DNA of 55,620 nt from Henriciella sp. (GTDB lineage: Bacteria > Pseudomonadota > Alphaproteobacteria > Caulobacterales > Hyphomonadaceae). The notes under the pieces were generated by a model that saw nothing but the letters and a program-made list of their open reading frames with translations, did not search any database and was not told the DNA's origin. The DNA lies in assembly GCA_027019605.1 (NCBI GenBank), contig JALUWJ010000140.1:1-55620 (forward strand), given 5' to 3'. A program made the position numbers and the translations under genes. Shown piece after piece: positions 1-11,149 of this stretch (its first letter is position 1; every line of letters begins with the position of its first letter).

Positions 1-1
1 C

Positions 2-91
2 GATTATATCGAGCTGTTCTACAATCCGAAGCGCAGGCATGCTAAGAACGGGATGCTGTCACCCGCCGAGTACGAAATGACAGCACAATGA
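2..91 (+). mobile_element. IS3-family transposase (OrfB) C-terminal end, cut by window edge
   Basis: The open frame entering from the left edge encodes 29 residues including YIELFYNPKRRH and LSPAEYE, then a stop. This is the usual C-terminal end of IS3-family OrfB, the DDE transposase that cuts and joins the element ends. The catalytic domain lies outside the window, so completeness cannot be judged. After the stop, a segment ending in a CA dinucleotide near position 126 (containing GCGTCTAC and AGGGGCA) has the look of the right terminal inverted repeat of such an element. That boundary is inference, because the left end is not visible. Confidence 0.75.
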
Positions 92-170
92 AGCCGCAGG
101 GCGTCTACATTCTTAGGGGCACATCAAACGTCATGACTTTTCCTTTCCATTTAGGTTTGGTTAGCGCGGC

Positions 171-959
171 TTACTGAGCGCCGATCAACGCCAAGGCGGC
201 ACCTTGTGGGTCCATTGCCATAAGGGTGAAGTCACCGCCTGGTATTTCAATCGGCTCACTCAGCGTTTGGCCACCATTCGCGTTGATATAGTCGGCTGCA
301 TCTGAGATCTTCGGGACACGGAAATAGAACGACCAAAGCGAAACTGGAATCTCGTCGGGTTTTTGCATCAGAGCGCCGAACATGAAGTCTCGATCCGTGC
401 CATTCTTCAGCATGTCATATTGACCGATCGGCCCCATATCCATGCTCTCTGCAACCGACCAATCAAACAGATCGGCATAAAAGCGCCCAGCCGACTGCGG
501 ATCGTCTGTCGCAAGTTCATTCCAGGCGCAATGACCGACTTTTGGCTCATATTTCGAAAAACTCTCACTCACCTCGCCGGAGCTTGTTGGATGCATGATG
601 TAGAATGGCGCCCCTTGGGGGTCTTTTACGTAAGCAAACCGTCCGACCCCTGGAATGTCCTGGGGCGGCAACAGAACCTCACCACCATGTGTCGTGACGG
701 CGGCGGCACGCGCATCAACGTCTTCGACGCCAATATAGCCCGTCCATAGCGGCCTGGCGCCGCCTTCAATCATCTCATCAGATAAAGGCATCAGACCGCC
801 AATCATTGTCTCCCCGATCAGAAACTGACGATAATCGGTGCCCTCCTGACCGGAGTCCTGAAACTGCCAGCCTATTAAGCCGCCATAGAAGTCTTGCGCC
901 GCATCGGCGTCACTCGTCATCAATTCATACCAAATGAAATCGCCTTGTTTATTGGTCAT
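171..959 (-). CDS. VOC-family protein, two glyoxalase-like domains
   Basis: 262-residue protein with two tandem vicinal-oxygen-chelate (glyoxalase/bleomycin-resistance) modules, roughly residues 5-125 and 138-260. Each begins with the beta-strand pattern typical of the fold (FIWYELMTSDADAAQDFYG; CAWNELATDDPQSAGRFYA). The family includes glyoxalases, extradiol dioxygenases and antibiotic-sequestering proteins, and no specific substrate can be read from the sequence. It is followed upstream on the same strand by a second VOC gene 24 bp away, so the two probably form an operon facing away from the MarR regulator. A GGAGGTG-like Shine-Dalgarno sequence precedes the ATG. Confidence 0.85.
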   Translation of the reverse strand: MTNKQGDFIWYELMTSDADAAQDFYGGLIGWQFQDSGQEGTDYRQFLIGETMIGGLMPLSDEMIEGGARPLWTGYIGVEDVDARAAAVTTHGGEVLLPPQDIPGVGRFAYVKDPQGAPFYIMHPTSSGEVSESFSKYEPKVGHCAWNELATDDPQSAGRFYADLFDWSVAESMDMGPIGQYDMLKNGTDRDFMFGALMQKPDEIPVSLWSFYFRVPKISDAADYINANGGQTLSEPIEIPGGDFTLMAMDPQGAALALIGAQ

Positions 960-983
960 TTTCCACCTCCCATTTTGATTGAA

Positions 984-1445
984 TTATGCTGCGTTAAACG
1001 CAGTTTCGAGCGCTGCGATATCGATCTTCTTCATTGCATACATGGCTTGCCGAGTGCGCTCAGCCGCGACATGATCCTCAGCCGTCTGCATCTCAATCAG
1101 GGCTTTCGGAACAATCTGCCATGACACACCCCAGCGATCCGTCAGCCATCCACACATGCTCTCTTCACCCCCGTCGGAGGTAAGCGCGTCCCATAACTGA
1201 TCGGTTTCGGCCTGGTCTTGAGTTATGACGCTGATCGAAGCCGCTGGAGACAGTTTGTAATGCGGTCCGCCATTGAGGATCTGATAAGGCGTCCCAGCCA
1301 GCGTAAAATTGACGATGATCGGCTCGGGCTCTCCAGGCCAGTCCTTTGCTTCGACATGACTGTTCGGCAATAAGGAACAGTAGAATTTTGCGGCTTCCAG
1401 TCCGTCTTTTTCGAACCACAGACAAGGTCGAGTCTTATGCGCCAT
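984..1445 (-). CDS. VOC-family PhnB-like protein
   Basis: 153-residue single-domain protein of the PhnB / 3-dmu-9_3-mt branch of the VOC superfamily. Recognisable elements are the opening strand PCLWFEKDGLEAAKFYCSL, the central ITQDQAETDQLWDAL helix, and the strand DRWGVSWQIVPKAL, followed by a C-terminal helix with MYAMKKIDIAALE. Members are small cytosolic proteins of mostly unknown substrate. It is probably the first gene of the leftward VOC operon, and its promoter region is shared with the divergent MarR gene, suggesting MarR-type control. Confidence 0.85.
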   Translation of the reverse strand: MAHKTRPCLWFEKDGLEAAKFYCSLLPNSHVEAKDWPGEPEPIIVNFTLAGTPYQILNGGPHYKLSPAASISVITQDQAETDQLWDALTSDGGEESMCGWLTDRWGVSWQIVPKALIEMQTAEDHVAAERTRQAMYAMKKIDIAALETAFNAA

Positions 1446-1512
1446 TCACTCCTCCCATCCCGTGCACGGTTGTCACACCGAGCCATTTGCGCAGTCTTTG
1501 CGAGTGTTGTGA

Positions 1513-1534
1513 TTGACATATAGGTTGATGTCAA
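1513..1534. promoter_or_regulatory. Palindromic operator overlapping the marR promoter
   Basis: Perfect 7-bp inverted repeat TTGACAT (1513-1519) / ATGTCAA (1528-1534) with an 8-bp spacer, in the divergent gap between the VOC operon and the MarR gene. The left arm contains TTGACA, and TATTAA follows 18 bp downstream (1537-1542), making a good rightward -35/-10 pair that places transcription start about at the MarR ATG. Size and symmetry fit a MarR-dimer operator; binding is inferred. Confidence 0.6.
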
Positions 1535-1549
1535 CGTATTAAATTTGTC

Positions 1550-2005
1550 ATGGATCAAACCCTTCCTCTCTCCATCACGCACGAGGTGCGCGATCGTTGC
1601 CTTTGTCTGCATGTTCAACGCGCGGCGCGGGCCCTCGGACGTATTTTCGACGAAGCGCTAAAACCCGCCGGATTGAGTCACGGCCAATACTCGCTTCTCG
1701 TGTCACTCAATCGCCCTCCGCCGACCATTGGAGAGACCGCATACTTGCTCGCAATGGATCGCACGACGCTAACCGCGAATCTGAAGCCGCTAGAGCGTCG
1801 CGGACTGTTGGTCCAGCGAGCAGACGAGAAAGACAAACGTACACGTCGACTTCACCTCACAGACCAAGGACGCGCCACGCTGAAAAAAGCTGTCCCCATT
1901 TGGCGTTCTACGCACGACCGAATCGACCAACTTGTGCGAGACGATATCGATATACTCAAAGGTGATTTGATTGGGCTCGCGTTTGGGGAAGTTGGTACTG
2001 AATAG
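1550..2005 (+). CDS. MarR-family transcriptional regulator
   Basis: 151-residue winged-helix regulator. The N-terminal helix (about residues 10-40) is followed by the recognition region TIGETAYLLAMDRTTLTANLKPLERRGLL (about 58-86) and the wing RADEKDKRTRRLHLTDQG, with a C-terminal dimerisation helix, matching MarR architecture and length. Members usually repress a neighbouring operon and are released by small ligands or oxidation. It is divergent from the two VOC genes and has a palindrome over its own promoter, so control of both directions is likely. There is no clear Shine-Dalgarno sequence, and the predicted transcript starts at or next to the ATG. Confidence 0.88.
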   Translation: MDQTLPLSITHEVRDRCLCLHVQRAARALGRIFDEALKPAGLSHGQYSLLVSLNRPPPTIGETAYLLAMDRTTLTANLKPLERRGLLVQRADEKDKRTRRLHLTDQGRATLKKAVPIWRSTHDRIDQLVRDDIDILKGDLIGLAFGEVGTE

Positions 2006-2067
2006 CGAGCAAAAAGAGACGTAAGAAAACTTGCAGAAACCCGGTTTATGCGACCAAAACTGGATCG

Positions 2068-3018
2068 TTATCGGCAAGAAGACATGGCATCTGTCCGAAG
2101 GCGTTGCACTTCATCACCCCATTCAATCCGTGTCTTGGAAACGAAATTCTCTGCGAAATACTCCGCCTTGCATTCACAATCGCGTCCGCCCGCACGTTGA
2201 CACTCTGATAGGTAATACTCGTTCGCTTGTTCCCGGCTGCGACAGTCGCCGTCTTCAAACATACGCGCCAGAATTTTCGGAGCGGTTAGTTCAGGGCTGC
2301 TATAGTCTGCGAGTTTGGCAACTGTCGCGGCCCGATCGCCCTCATAATTTTGTTGGCGTCCGCGCGCGGTCGCCGAGGCGTCTTGTTGTTGTGCGGTCAA
2401 TGATGCGCGTACCTCATCTCGCTTCTCTGTTGCCATCTCAATGACGCAGGTCTTGTCGAGTAAAGCCTTACTGGTGCGCCCATTCAAATGCGCCAATGCC
2501 ATCTCCGCGTCGAATCCAGCAAGGTCTCCTTCGCTCGAGTTGAGCGGCGCGGGTTCGACGTCCTGTGAAGACACTTGAGGCTCGCTCACAGCGAAACTTA
2601 CCGAAAACAGATCAAACCTCGTACCCTGTGGGGTCGCGACCCAAGCCGATACCGGGGCGCCAGATACAATGGCGGCCTGCAACGCATCAGCGTCAGCGCC
2701 AGGGCTTGCATATACGGCTCTTGAGTCAGCACCGCCGCCTTGTCCTGTCGCCCTCCATCCGCGCTGGTTGACCCAACTATCGATGATGGTTCCACCCGCA
2801 TCTATCTTCACAATCAAATTGCGAGGGTTGGGCATACCGAGCGCTTGATTGGCTTCATTTCGAACCGAACCTGGCATCGCCAAACGACTGTTTCGATTGT
2901 CGCTACAACTATAGTCGATTGCTCCATCCAAAGATGTGGCTTCGTAAACAGTGCATTCTGCATATGCTGTCGCGATGCAAGCAACGGATAAGATCAATGT
3001 TGAGAGAGTTTTGAGCAC
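2068..3018 (-). CDS. Exported protein of unknown function, cysteine-containing
   Basis: About 316 residues from a GTG start chosen because AAAGGGGA sits 6 nt upstream and the product then begins directly with a signal peptide (VLKTLSTLILSVACIATAYA, cut before ECTVYE). A longer ATG start 17 codons upstream lacks this. The mature part has no domain I recognise. It carries cysteine pairs near the N-terminus and a C-terminal segment with CQRAGGRDCECKAEYF, consistent with disulfides in the periplasm. A central Gln/Asp-rich, helix-prone stretch (about residues 205-250) is visible. It is followed upstream by another exported orphan on the same strand. Confidence 0.7.
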   Translation of the reverse strand: MLKTLSTLILSVACIATAYAECTVYEATSLDGAIDYSCSDNRNSRLAMPGSVRNEANQALGMPNPRNLIVKIDAGGTIIDSWVNQRGWRATGQGGGADSRAVYASPGADADALQAAIVSGAPVSAWVATPQGTRFDLFSVSFAVSEPQVSSQDVEPAPLNSSEGDLAGFDAEMALAHLNGRTSKALLDKTCVIEMATEKRDEVRASLTAQQQDASATARGRQQNYEGDRAATVAKLADYSSPELTAPKILARMFEDGDCRSREQANEYYLSECQRAGGRDCECKAEYFAENFVSKTRIEWGDEVQRLRTDAMSSCR

Positions 3019-3129
3019 GCAATGTCCCCTTTCGCGTTTCTGAGTTCCTTTAGGGTTACACGTACACAACGGCTTTCAGAACTCAAGAAGATGCGAAAGA
3101 CCTTGCTAGTTCTCCTCACGCTTAGAGGG

Positions 3130-4254
3130 CTATTCGCCGAAGTAGTGTTTGCACGCATCGAGTTCGCGGCGCTGCCAAACATCGTGAAGGTCCCAGGCCC
3201 ACCAGGGCGTATCGTTTCCGTAGCAATAATTGCGGAACTGCAAAATTGCGAGGCCAGCGATAAACGCTTTGGCAAGGTCCTCAGCTTCCTGCCGGGCGGC
3301 AAGCACGTCCTGCGTACGCTTCGCACTTTGTGCCTTATGCCAATTAAAGTCGGCATATGAAAGGCGTTTCCATTTCTTAGTCAGCGTTTTGATTCTGCCG
3401 TTTTCGAATTCGGAAACGCCATAACCTAGAGAGAGCGACAGCGTGTTGGCGTCGCTAGTATCGAAGTCCATGGCTTTTAACCGCGTTCGTTTGGGCTCCG
3501 GTAGATTGTCCCAGAAATAGAAGAAACCTGTCGCGAAACCTGCATCATAAGGCCTGATGCGCAGCGATTGAGCACCTGCGTTAAGTTGGTATGAACTGTG
3601 TTCTCTAGCATTCGCACCCACCAGATATTCCGGGTAAGCGAATTCAGCGATATTAAAAATCTCCCCCTTTGAGCTGTGTTGCAGTCCCACCAGCCAGATG
3701 TCCGCCTGGACGGAAACCGTCTTACCTCCGCAAAAATTTTCGACCAGCTGATCACGAATGATCGGTTTCAGTGTTTGATCAAACCACTCACGCGATATTT
3801 CAAACGTAGGCGACTCGTTGATGACGACAACAACGTGCATGGAGGGCACGGCCACGGGTGCGATATTATACCGCGTACTATCTTGTCGCCACTCGCGATG
3901 CCATTCGGGGGCGGAGCAAATGGGTCCTTCCGGAATGACCTTCAAGATGAGCCGCCCACTGGCGTTCTGTTCGCGCGTGCGCACGTTCCCCCGATTGAAG
4001 ACGGCAATTGAGTCTTCGGCATATAGGAGAACACCCCTGTTCTGCGGCGAAACGGACACCCTTTCTCCGAGATTTGGTAAGTCCTTCGCCTGGATGGGAC
4101 GCCAATACTCAGGATCGAAAGCGGCGGTTTCATCGATCAGGGTTTCGTTCAAGTAACTGCCTTGTGCGACGGCAAAACTTGGAACAAACCAAAGAGCGAA
4201 ACAGCCAATCAGCCACAAAATAAATGGGCGCTCGCCCCAATAATTACGGTTCAT
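3130..4254 (-). CDS. Exported protein of unknown function
   Basis: 374 residues with an N-terminal hydrophobic segment (FILWLIGCFALWFVPSFAVAQ) that reads as a signal peptide cut after AVA. The mature protein is aromatic-rich and ends in a cysteine-containing tail (NYCYGNDTPWWAWDLHDVW). I recognise no family. It lies 111 bp upstream of the other exported orphan on the same strand and could be co-transcribed with it. Opposite-strand frames here are shorter and lack coherent proteins. Confidence 0.65.
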   Translation of the reverse strand: MNRNYWGERPFILWLIGCFALWFVPSFAVAQGSYLNETLIDETAAFDPEYWRPIQAKDLPNLGERVSVSPQNRGVLLYAEDSIAVFNRGNVRTREQNASGRLILKVIPEGPICSAPEWHREWRQDSTRYNIAPVAVPSMHVVVVINESPTFEISREWFDQTLKPIIRDQLVENFCGGKTVSVQADIWLVGLQHSSKGEIFNIAEFAYPEYLVGANAREHSSYQLNAGAQSLRIRPYDAGFATGFFYFWDNLPEPKRTRLKAMDFDTSDANTLSLSLGYGVSEFENGRIKTLTKKWKRLSYADFNWHKAQSAKRTQDVLAARQEAEDLAKAFIAGLAILQFRNYCYGNDTPWWAWDLHDVWQRRELDACKHYFGE

Positions 4255-4416
4255 TCCGCTGCCTCTTAGCTATTCGATCATTGTTGTGATCGTCGTCAAC
4301 CGATGCATCTTCGCACATGCCTTGGAACGGTCCAAGCGGTTCCGAAACGCGAGCATTAGCGGACATTAGCTCAGAGACGGGAAACACCCTAACACGGTCG
4401 CGTACGGGGCGGACAT
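4255..4416. other. Intergenic gap without a recognised gene
   Basis: Between the exported orphan and the mechanosensitive-channel gene. It contains GTCCGCTAAT (minus strand, 4355-4364), which resembles the repeat seen at 16.64 and 18.59 kb. No convincing ORF was seen. Confidence 0.5.
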
Positions 4417-6783
4417 TCAGCATGGAACGTCTGTTAGAGATGGCGTTTCGTTCTGGTCTGGAGCAGGCTTGAAATGAACATCCCTTTGCGGGAATGGTAT
4501 TTCTATGTCCGCGTCCCTGAACGCCTCGAAGGCGGACACCCGTAATTCGTTCTGAACCAGAATTCGGTCATCCGGTGTGCGGATGAATACGCGCATCTCG
4601 AAATCGAGTGAGCTATCGCCAAATCCGGCGAAGAAAACCATCGGTTCAGGAAACCGCGACACGCGATTATTGGCACGCATGACCTTGTCGAGAAGCGCCA
4701 TGACCCGCCGTGGATCCTCCTTGTAGGCGACCCCGATTGGAAGAATGATTCGGCTGAATTTGTCCTTGTGTGTCCAGTTCGTGACCGACGACGCGATGAG
4801 TTCGGAGTTGGGCACGATAATCGACGAGCGGTCGAAGGTTTCGATCTCCGTCGACCGGACGCTTATGCGCTTCACAATACCTTCGCCAGACGAAACGATG
4901 ATCCAGTCGCCGACCTTGATGGGACGCTCGAACAGAAGGATCAATCCGGAGACGAAATTGTTGACGATGCTTTGTAAGCCGAAGCCGATACCGACTGAAA
5001 GCGCGCCCGCGATGATGGCGAGATTGGACAGTTTGAGGCCAAGCATGGCGATCGCAGAAACAGCGGCAATCGTGAGGCCGACATAACCGATCAGCGTTTT
5101 GAAGGAATTACGAACCCCGTCATCCAGTGTCGCGCGTGCGAAAACCCGTCGGTCGGCGCCGCGCTGAATAAAACGTGTGCCAAGCAGTATTAACGCGAAA
5201 GTCAGAAGTGCTGAGAGGATCTGCGCGATCGAAATGGTTACCGCGCCGATCTGAAATCCGAAAAACGCATCCCAGATCCAGTCGCGAACTTCAGAGACTT
5301 CGAATCCAAGCACGACTAGAAGCACAGGTGTCGCCAGCGCAATCAAAGCGACATCGACGATCAAACCGATCCAAAAGTAAATCAGATGTTCTTCATGCTC
5401 TTCGATCAGTTCGTCAGCTTTTGCACGTTTGACCGCACGATGTCGCAGACCATTCACGCCTTCCTGGGCGAGCGCCCGCGCAAACCAGGCAACACCCAGC
5501 ACCGCTATAACGAAGAAGATCCGGGTGATCGCGTAGCGCGCCAGCGCCACATAACCTAAAAGCGTCGAAAGAATGATCAGGATAGCGATGAACTGTCCAG
5601 CTTGCCCCAGGAGGCGCCAGGTGCCACGGCTGTCCTTTGCGAATTCCTGGTGATCCTCCTGCAGGATCCAGCGTTTTTTTCTGCACAGTAGGAACAGCAA
5701 ACCAGCCCCTATGATCGCCAACATGCTGCTTTGGATCCGCGTAAGTTCCGTACTCGCCCCGAGCGCCGTCGCCCCTGCATTGAGGGCGATGTCCACGACA
5801 AACAGTGTCGTCGCCGCCCAAAGGATAAGACGAATAGCAACCGCCGCGCGCGAACGAACCGGAACCAGTCGCCAGTCTCTAGCGCGCGGCGCAAAGATCG
5901 CAGTGGCGACACCATCGACGACAAAGATCGCGATCAGTCCGAACCACAAGGCTGTCATCACCGGCTGCAACGGCCCATCCACGAAGCCCTGAGCGCGCGC
6001 GGTTTCGAGCATTATGTATCCGCCAAGAATACCAGGGACGATGCGCGCCGCTGTGCGTGCGCCAGCAATCGCGGTTCGCGTCGATTGGGTGACACCGAGC
6101 CGTTCAAGATGATCGATCACTTTGCGATCGGTCCAGCGTCGGACTGGCCAGAATAGTCCAATAGCGATTGCGATCGCGGCAAACATCATCCAGAGCCGAA
6201 GGTCGGCGTTGGGTGCGTTTTCCACGTCAGCCGATTCATCCTTTGGCGCCTCGTTTAGCGCACGAAGCTTGGAGCGCCCCTCGTCGAAGCTTTGGAGTGC
6301 GTGGCGCCATTGCGAAGGCGCCAACGGTGATGGTCCTCTCGCGAATGTATCAGCGTAAAAGGCGACTCGCCTAAGATTGGCGATGTCTTCCAGCAAGCGC
6401 GAGGCCTGCGCGATGTTGACATCGCTCTGGCGAACAGCGTCACCGACAATACTAAGTTCTGACACAAGCTGAGCCCGCGTTCGCGCCAGATCCTCTGATT
6501 CCCGCACGCCTGGCTCCGGCATGGGGCCGAGGCGGTCAAGATCCGCCTGCAAGTCGTCCAGCTGCTCGCGCAAGGGCCGCGCAGCAGCAATCGCTTCGGA
6601 TCGAAGGCTGCGCAAGGTTTCACGAGTGGCCAGATGGTCAAGTTCCGGATTGGAGGCGATCTCGGCGGCAATCATTTGCAGCGCTTCGCGCCGCGTGCCG
6701 ACATCGTCAACCAACTGACTGTTTTGCGCAAAGGCGGGAGCAAGGCATACGAGCAGGCATGTGATGGAAAGAATCAGTCTCAT
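4417..6783 (-). CDS. MscS-family mechanosensitive channel, large form with periplasmic N-domain
   Basis: 788 residues from an ATG whose ATGA overlaps the stop of the upstream CorA-like gene; a TTG two codons earlier is less likely. A signal peptide (about 1-20) leads into a periplasmic coiled, DUF3772-like region (about 25-185), then many membrane helices (about 195-600). The MscS pore signature follows near residue 600 (LSVGIGFGLQSIVNNFVSG, then LFERPIKVGDWI) and a cytoplasmic beta/alpha domain ends the protein. MscS-type channels open under membrane tension to release solutes on hypo-osmotic shock; the large form resembles MscK/YbiO types. It is the last gene of a leftward stress/homeostasis operon. 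Confidence 0.9.
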   Translation of the reverse strand: MRLILSITCLLVCLAPAFAQNSQLVDDVGTRREALQMIAAEIASNPELDHLATRETLRSLRSEAIAAARPLREQLDDLQADLDRLGPMPEPGVRESEDLARTRAQLVSELSIVGDAVRQSDVNIAQASRLLEDIANLRRVAFYADTFARGPSPLAPSQWRHALQSFDEGRSKLRALNEAPKDESADVENAPNADLRLWMMFAAIAIAIGLFWPVRRWTDRKVIDHLERLGVTQSTRTAIAGARTAARIVPGILGGYIMLETARAQGFVDGPLQPVMTALWFGLIAIFVVDGVATAIFAPRARDWRLVPVRSRAAVAIRLILWAATTLFVVDIALNAGATALGASTELTRIQSSMLAIIGAGLLFLLCRKKRWILQEDHQEFAKDSRGTWRLLGQAGQFIAILIILSTLLGYVALARYAITRIFFVIAVLGVAWFARALAQEGVNGLRHRAVKRAKADELIEEHEEHLIYFWIGLIVDVALIALATPVLLVVLGFEVSEVRDWIWDAFFGFQIGAVTISIAQILSALLTFALILLGTRFIQRGADRRVFARATLDDGVRNSFKTLIGYVGLTIAAVSAIAMLGLKLSNLAIIAGALSVGIGFGLQSIVNNFVSGLILLFERPIKVGDWIIVSSGEGIVKRISVRSTEIETFDRSSIIVPNSELIASSVTNWTHKDKFSRIILPIGVAYKEDPRRVMALLDKVMRANNRVSRFPEPMVFFAGFGDSSLDFEMRVFIRTPDDRILVQNELRVSAFEAFRDADIEIPFPQRDVHFKPAPDQNETPSLTDVPC

Positions 6784-7760
6784 AGCCAACCCAGCCTTTT
6801 GAACAGCCAGGTGATGCCACTGCCGAGGAAGAGCATGAGCACGCAGAGGATGGTGAAGGCAAGCGGACTATCAGCGCCGGGAATGCCTCCCACATTGACG
6901 CCGAGGAGACCGGTCAGAAAACTCAACGGTAAAAAGATCGCCGCGACGATTGAAAGAACCATCATATTACGGTTCATTTGCTCAGCGCGGCTATCAGCCA
7001 GTTGATCATGGAGGATCCCGCAGCGTTCGCGAATGGCGTCCATTTCCTCGACCAGTCGCGTAACTTGGTCGAGGGTTTCCCGCATCGCGATAATCTCTTG
7101 TTCCTGTAGCAAGCTGCGACCTTCGAGCGTCAAATGGCCAAGCGCGTCTCGCTGTGGGGCGACGTAGCGTCGAAGTGCGATCGTCGTGCGCCGCAATTTA
7201 GCAAGCTCCGTTCGCAGACCTTGCGGCGCGTCTAGGCTCGCATCTTCAAGCGCGTCGACTTGATCGGCGAGGCCGTCGATGACCGGCGCCATGCGTTCAG
7301 TCATGCCGGCAGCGAGGGCGACGAGAAACGCGCCGACCGTGCTGGGGCCACGCCGTGTTTCGATGGCCTCACGAAGCGCTTGAACCGCGGCGAGCCGTCG
7401 TCGCCTGACTGAAATAATCAAATGACCGCAGACCCAGAGCCGGATCGAAACCATGTCTTCCGGATCGGAGGCGGGATTGAGGTTCACGCCGCGCAGGATC
7501 AGCAACAATCCGTCATCATGAGCGACGCATCTGGGCCGCGTTTCGTCTAACGTAAGCGATTCCGCCACGACCGGATCGGTATGGGTTTCTATCCAGCGCC
7601 GCGATCCATCATGGTCAAGATCCAGATGTACCCATCGATACCCGGATTTCGCCTTGGGCATGGTCGGCAGATTGTCAGGGGCGAGCTTCGTGGCGATACC
7701 CGTGGAAGCTGCGATATCGTAAGCATAGAGCGCGCCGATATCATTCTGAATCTCGGTCAT
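6780..7760 (-). CDS. CorA/ZntB-family divalent cation transporter
   Basis: 326 residues. A soluble N-terminal domain (about 1-265) is followed by two C-terminal membrane helices, the first containing the family signature [12 protein letters not shown] (about 285-296). The GVN-type motif and the GIPG loop are characteristic of the ZntB branch, which moves Zn2+; other CorA members move Mg2+, Co2+ or Ni2+. The pentameric inner-membrane channel is inferred from the family. Its start overlaps the terC stop and its stop overlaps the mscS start by ATGA, so the three genes are translationally coupled. Confidence 0.88.
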   Translation of the reverse strand: MTEIQNDIGALYAYDIAASTGIATKLAPDNLPTMPKAKSGYRWVHLDLDHDGSRRWIETHTDPVVAESLTLDETRPRCVAHDDGLLLILRGVNLNPASDPEDMVSIRLWVCGHLIISVRRRRLAAVQALREAIETRRGPSTVGAFLVALAAGMTERMAPVIDGLADQVDALEDASLDAPQGLRTELAKLRRTTIALRRYVAPQRDALGHLTLEGRSLLQEQEIIAMRETLDQVTRLVEEMDAIRERCGILHDQLADSRAEQMNRNMMVLSIVAAIFLPLSFLTGLLGVNVGGIPGADSPLAFTILCVLMLFLGSGITWLFKRLGWL

Positions 7761-8545
7761 GTAACTGCCCCGTCATCTGGGGGGCTTCGCCGTGAGCGTT
7801 TCCGGGCGAGCAGGTTCAGGCCCTCGACAAAGACACTGAACGCCATTGCCGCATAGATATAGCCTTTGGGCACATGCCGGCCGAACCCATCCGCGATCAA
7901 CACCATGCCAATCATCAAAAGGAAGGCGAGCGCCAGCATGACAATTGTTGGATTGTCATTGACGAAACGCGACAAGGGTCCCGCCGACACATACATCAGC
8001 ACAACAGCGATGATGACGGCGGTCACCATGATTGGAAGATGCGTGGTCATGCCAATCGCTGTCAGTATGCTGTCAATCGAAAAGACCACATCCAGCAAAA
8101 TGATCTGAATAATAACGCTCGCAAATGCAGAGGTCTTTCTGCCAGGTGTGAAGACAGAAGGCGCCGGATGGGGATCAACCTTGTGATGGATCTCGGTCGT
8201 GGCCTTCCAGACCAGAAAGGCACCGCCCGAAATCAGGATCAGATCGCGCCAGGAGAAAGCAGTATCGAAGGTTGGCGCGCCATGTTCTCCTGGTGCACCT
8301 GTTATCCCAAGATCAAATACAGTCGCCGTGAGCCCCGCGATCCAGGCGATGGCGCCCAGAAGAACAAGACGCAGACCAAGGGCGAGACCAATACCGATCC
8401 GCCTTGCAAGCGGGCGCTGATCTTCCGGGAGCTTATTTGTCGCAATGGCAATAAAGACCAGATTGTCGATGCCAAGAACGACCTCCATGGCGGTCAGCGC
8501 AAGGAGCGCCGCCCAGATTTCTGGCTGTAGAAAAAGGTCCATCAT
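7757..8545 (-). CDS. TerC-family integral membrane protein
   Basis: 262-residue multi-pass membrane protein with TerC hallmarks: [15 protein letters not shown] near residues 20-34 and [16 protein letters not shown] near 152-167, the paired acidic helices thought to bind metal ions. The family is linked to tellurite resistance and to manganese/calcium export or metal loading of exoenzymes. Two ATGs in tandem follow a GGAGAG Shine-Dalgarno sequence; the exact start is uncertain by one codon. It is 33 bp downstream of coaA and overlaps the CorA-like gene by ATGA. Confidence 0.9.
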   Translation of the reverse strand: MMDLFLQPEIWAALLALTAMEVVLGIDNLVFIAIATNKLPEDQRPLARRIGIGLALGLRLVLLGAIAWIAGLTATVFDLGITGAPGEHGAPTFDTAFSWRDLILISGGAFLVWKATTEIHHKVDPHPAPSVFTPGRKTSAFASVIIQIILLDVVFSIDSILTAIGMTTHLPIMVTAVIIAVVLMYVSAGPLSRFVNDNPTIVMLALAFLLMIGMVLIADGFGRHVPKGYIYAAMAFSVFVEGLNLLARKRSRRSPPDDGAVT

Positions 8546-8578
8546 GATAAGCTCTCCGGAACCGCAGATACTGCGCGG

Positions 8579-9484
8579 CTAAAGCCAATGTTTGCTGACG
8601 CGCACTTCGTCGATGCGGTGATTGGCGTCCTGGTGAAGAATGATGTCTGCTCGTGTTTTCGTAGGGGCGATATTTTTCTGAAGGTTCGGGAGGTTCACAG
8701 CCCGCCAGCGCTCTCTGGCGGCCTGGCTTATCTCGGCTTCGCTTAAGAGTTTGAACTGCCCATAATAGGGATGTTCTGCGTCCGATCGTCTGACAAGATC
8801 GGCAAAGCGCCGCTCATACCAGGCCTCAAGGACGGAAAGCTCCGCATCAAGATAGATGGAGACATCAAAATAGTCTGAAATGAACGCCGTATCTGTTGGT
8901 GCAACGCGGCGGGTTTGCAGCACGTTCAGTCCTTCAACGATCAGTGTGCCGGGCCGGTTAAAGGTCCTGAACTTGTCCGAAACAATATCATATGTCTCAT
9001 GCGTATAAACTGAACACCTAACTTTTTGCTCGCCCGCACTCACCGCTTCGACAAAAGCCAGAAGCTGGCGCCGGTCATAGGATTCCGGAAACCCTTTCCG
9101 GGGCAGCACGCCGCGCGCTTTCAGAGCCGCCATGGGCAGCAGGAAATTGTCGGTCGAGACCGTGGTGACGCGCTCACCTGAGCCATCCTCGCCGAGGAGG
9201 TTCATGAGCTCGGCGCTGAGGGTCGACTTGCCGGATGCGACGCTTCCAGCAAGTCCGATGAGATAGGGCGCGCGCCAGTCGGTGAGGCCCAGCGCCTTTG
9301 CGGTCTTGGCGCGGCTGGTGCGCATGTCAGCGATCCGCTCTTTCAGCAGCCCCGCAACCCAGCTGAGAACTGGATCTGATACGGAACTGCATTTCGGCGC
9401 CAATGCTTTCAAAGCATCGCGGTCGAGCACAACTCGGTGTCGGCGTGTCAACTCCTGCGACGGGGCCTTCTCCAGTCCCGCCAT
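8579..9484 (-). CDS. coaA: Type I pantothenate kinase
   Basis: 301 residues closely following the CoaA pattern, which phosphorylates pantothenate in the first step of coenzyme A synthesis. Visible landmarks are the P-loop GSVASGKST (80-88), the substrate region STDNFLLP and KGFPESYDRR, VYTHETYDIV, LIVEGLNVLQ, and the C-terminal NLPNLQKNIAPTKTRADII. Length is close to the roughly 316 residues usual for the family. Its ATG directly abuts the groEL stop with no spacer, an unusual partner for coaA. It may be an accessory copy, which cannot be tested from this window. Confidence 0.9.
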   Translation of the reverse strand: MAGLEKAPSQELTRRHRVVLDRDALKALAPKCSSVSDPVLSWVAGLLKERIADMRTSRAKTAKALGLTDWRAPYLIGLAGSVASGKSTLSAELMNLLGEDGSGERVTTVSTDNFLLPMAALKARGVLPRKGFPESYDRRQLLAFVEAVSAGEQKVRCSVYTHETYDIVSDKFRTFNRPGTLIVEGLNVLQTRRVAPTDTAFISDYFDVSIYLDAELSVLEAWYERRFADLVRRSDAEHPYYGQFKLLSEAEISQAARERWRAVNLPNLQKNIAPTKTRADIILHQDANHRIDEVRVSKHWL

Positions 9485-11149
<1,665 letters not shown>

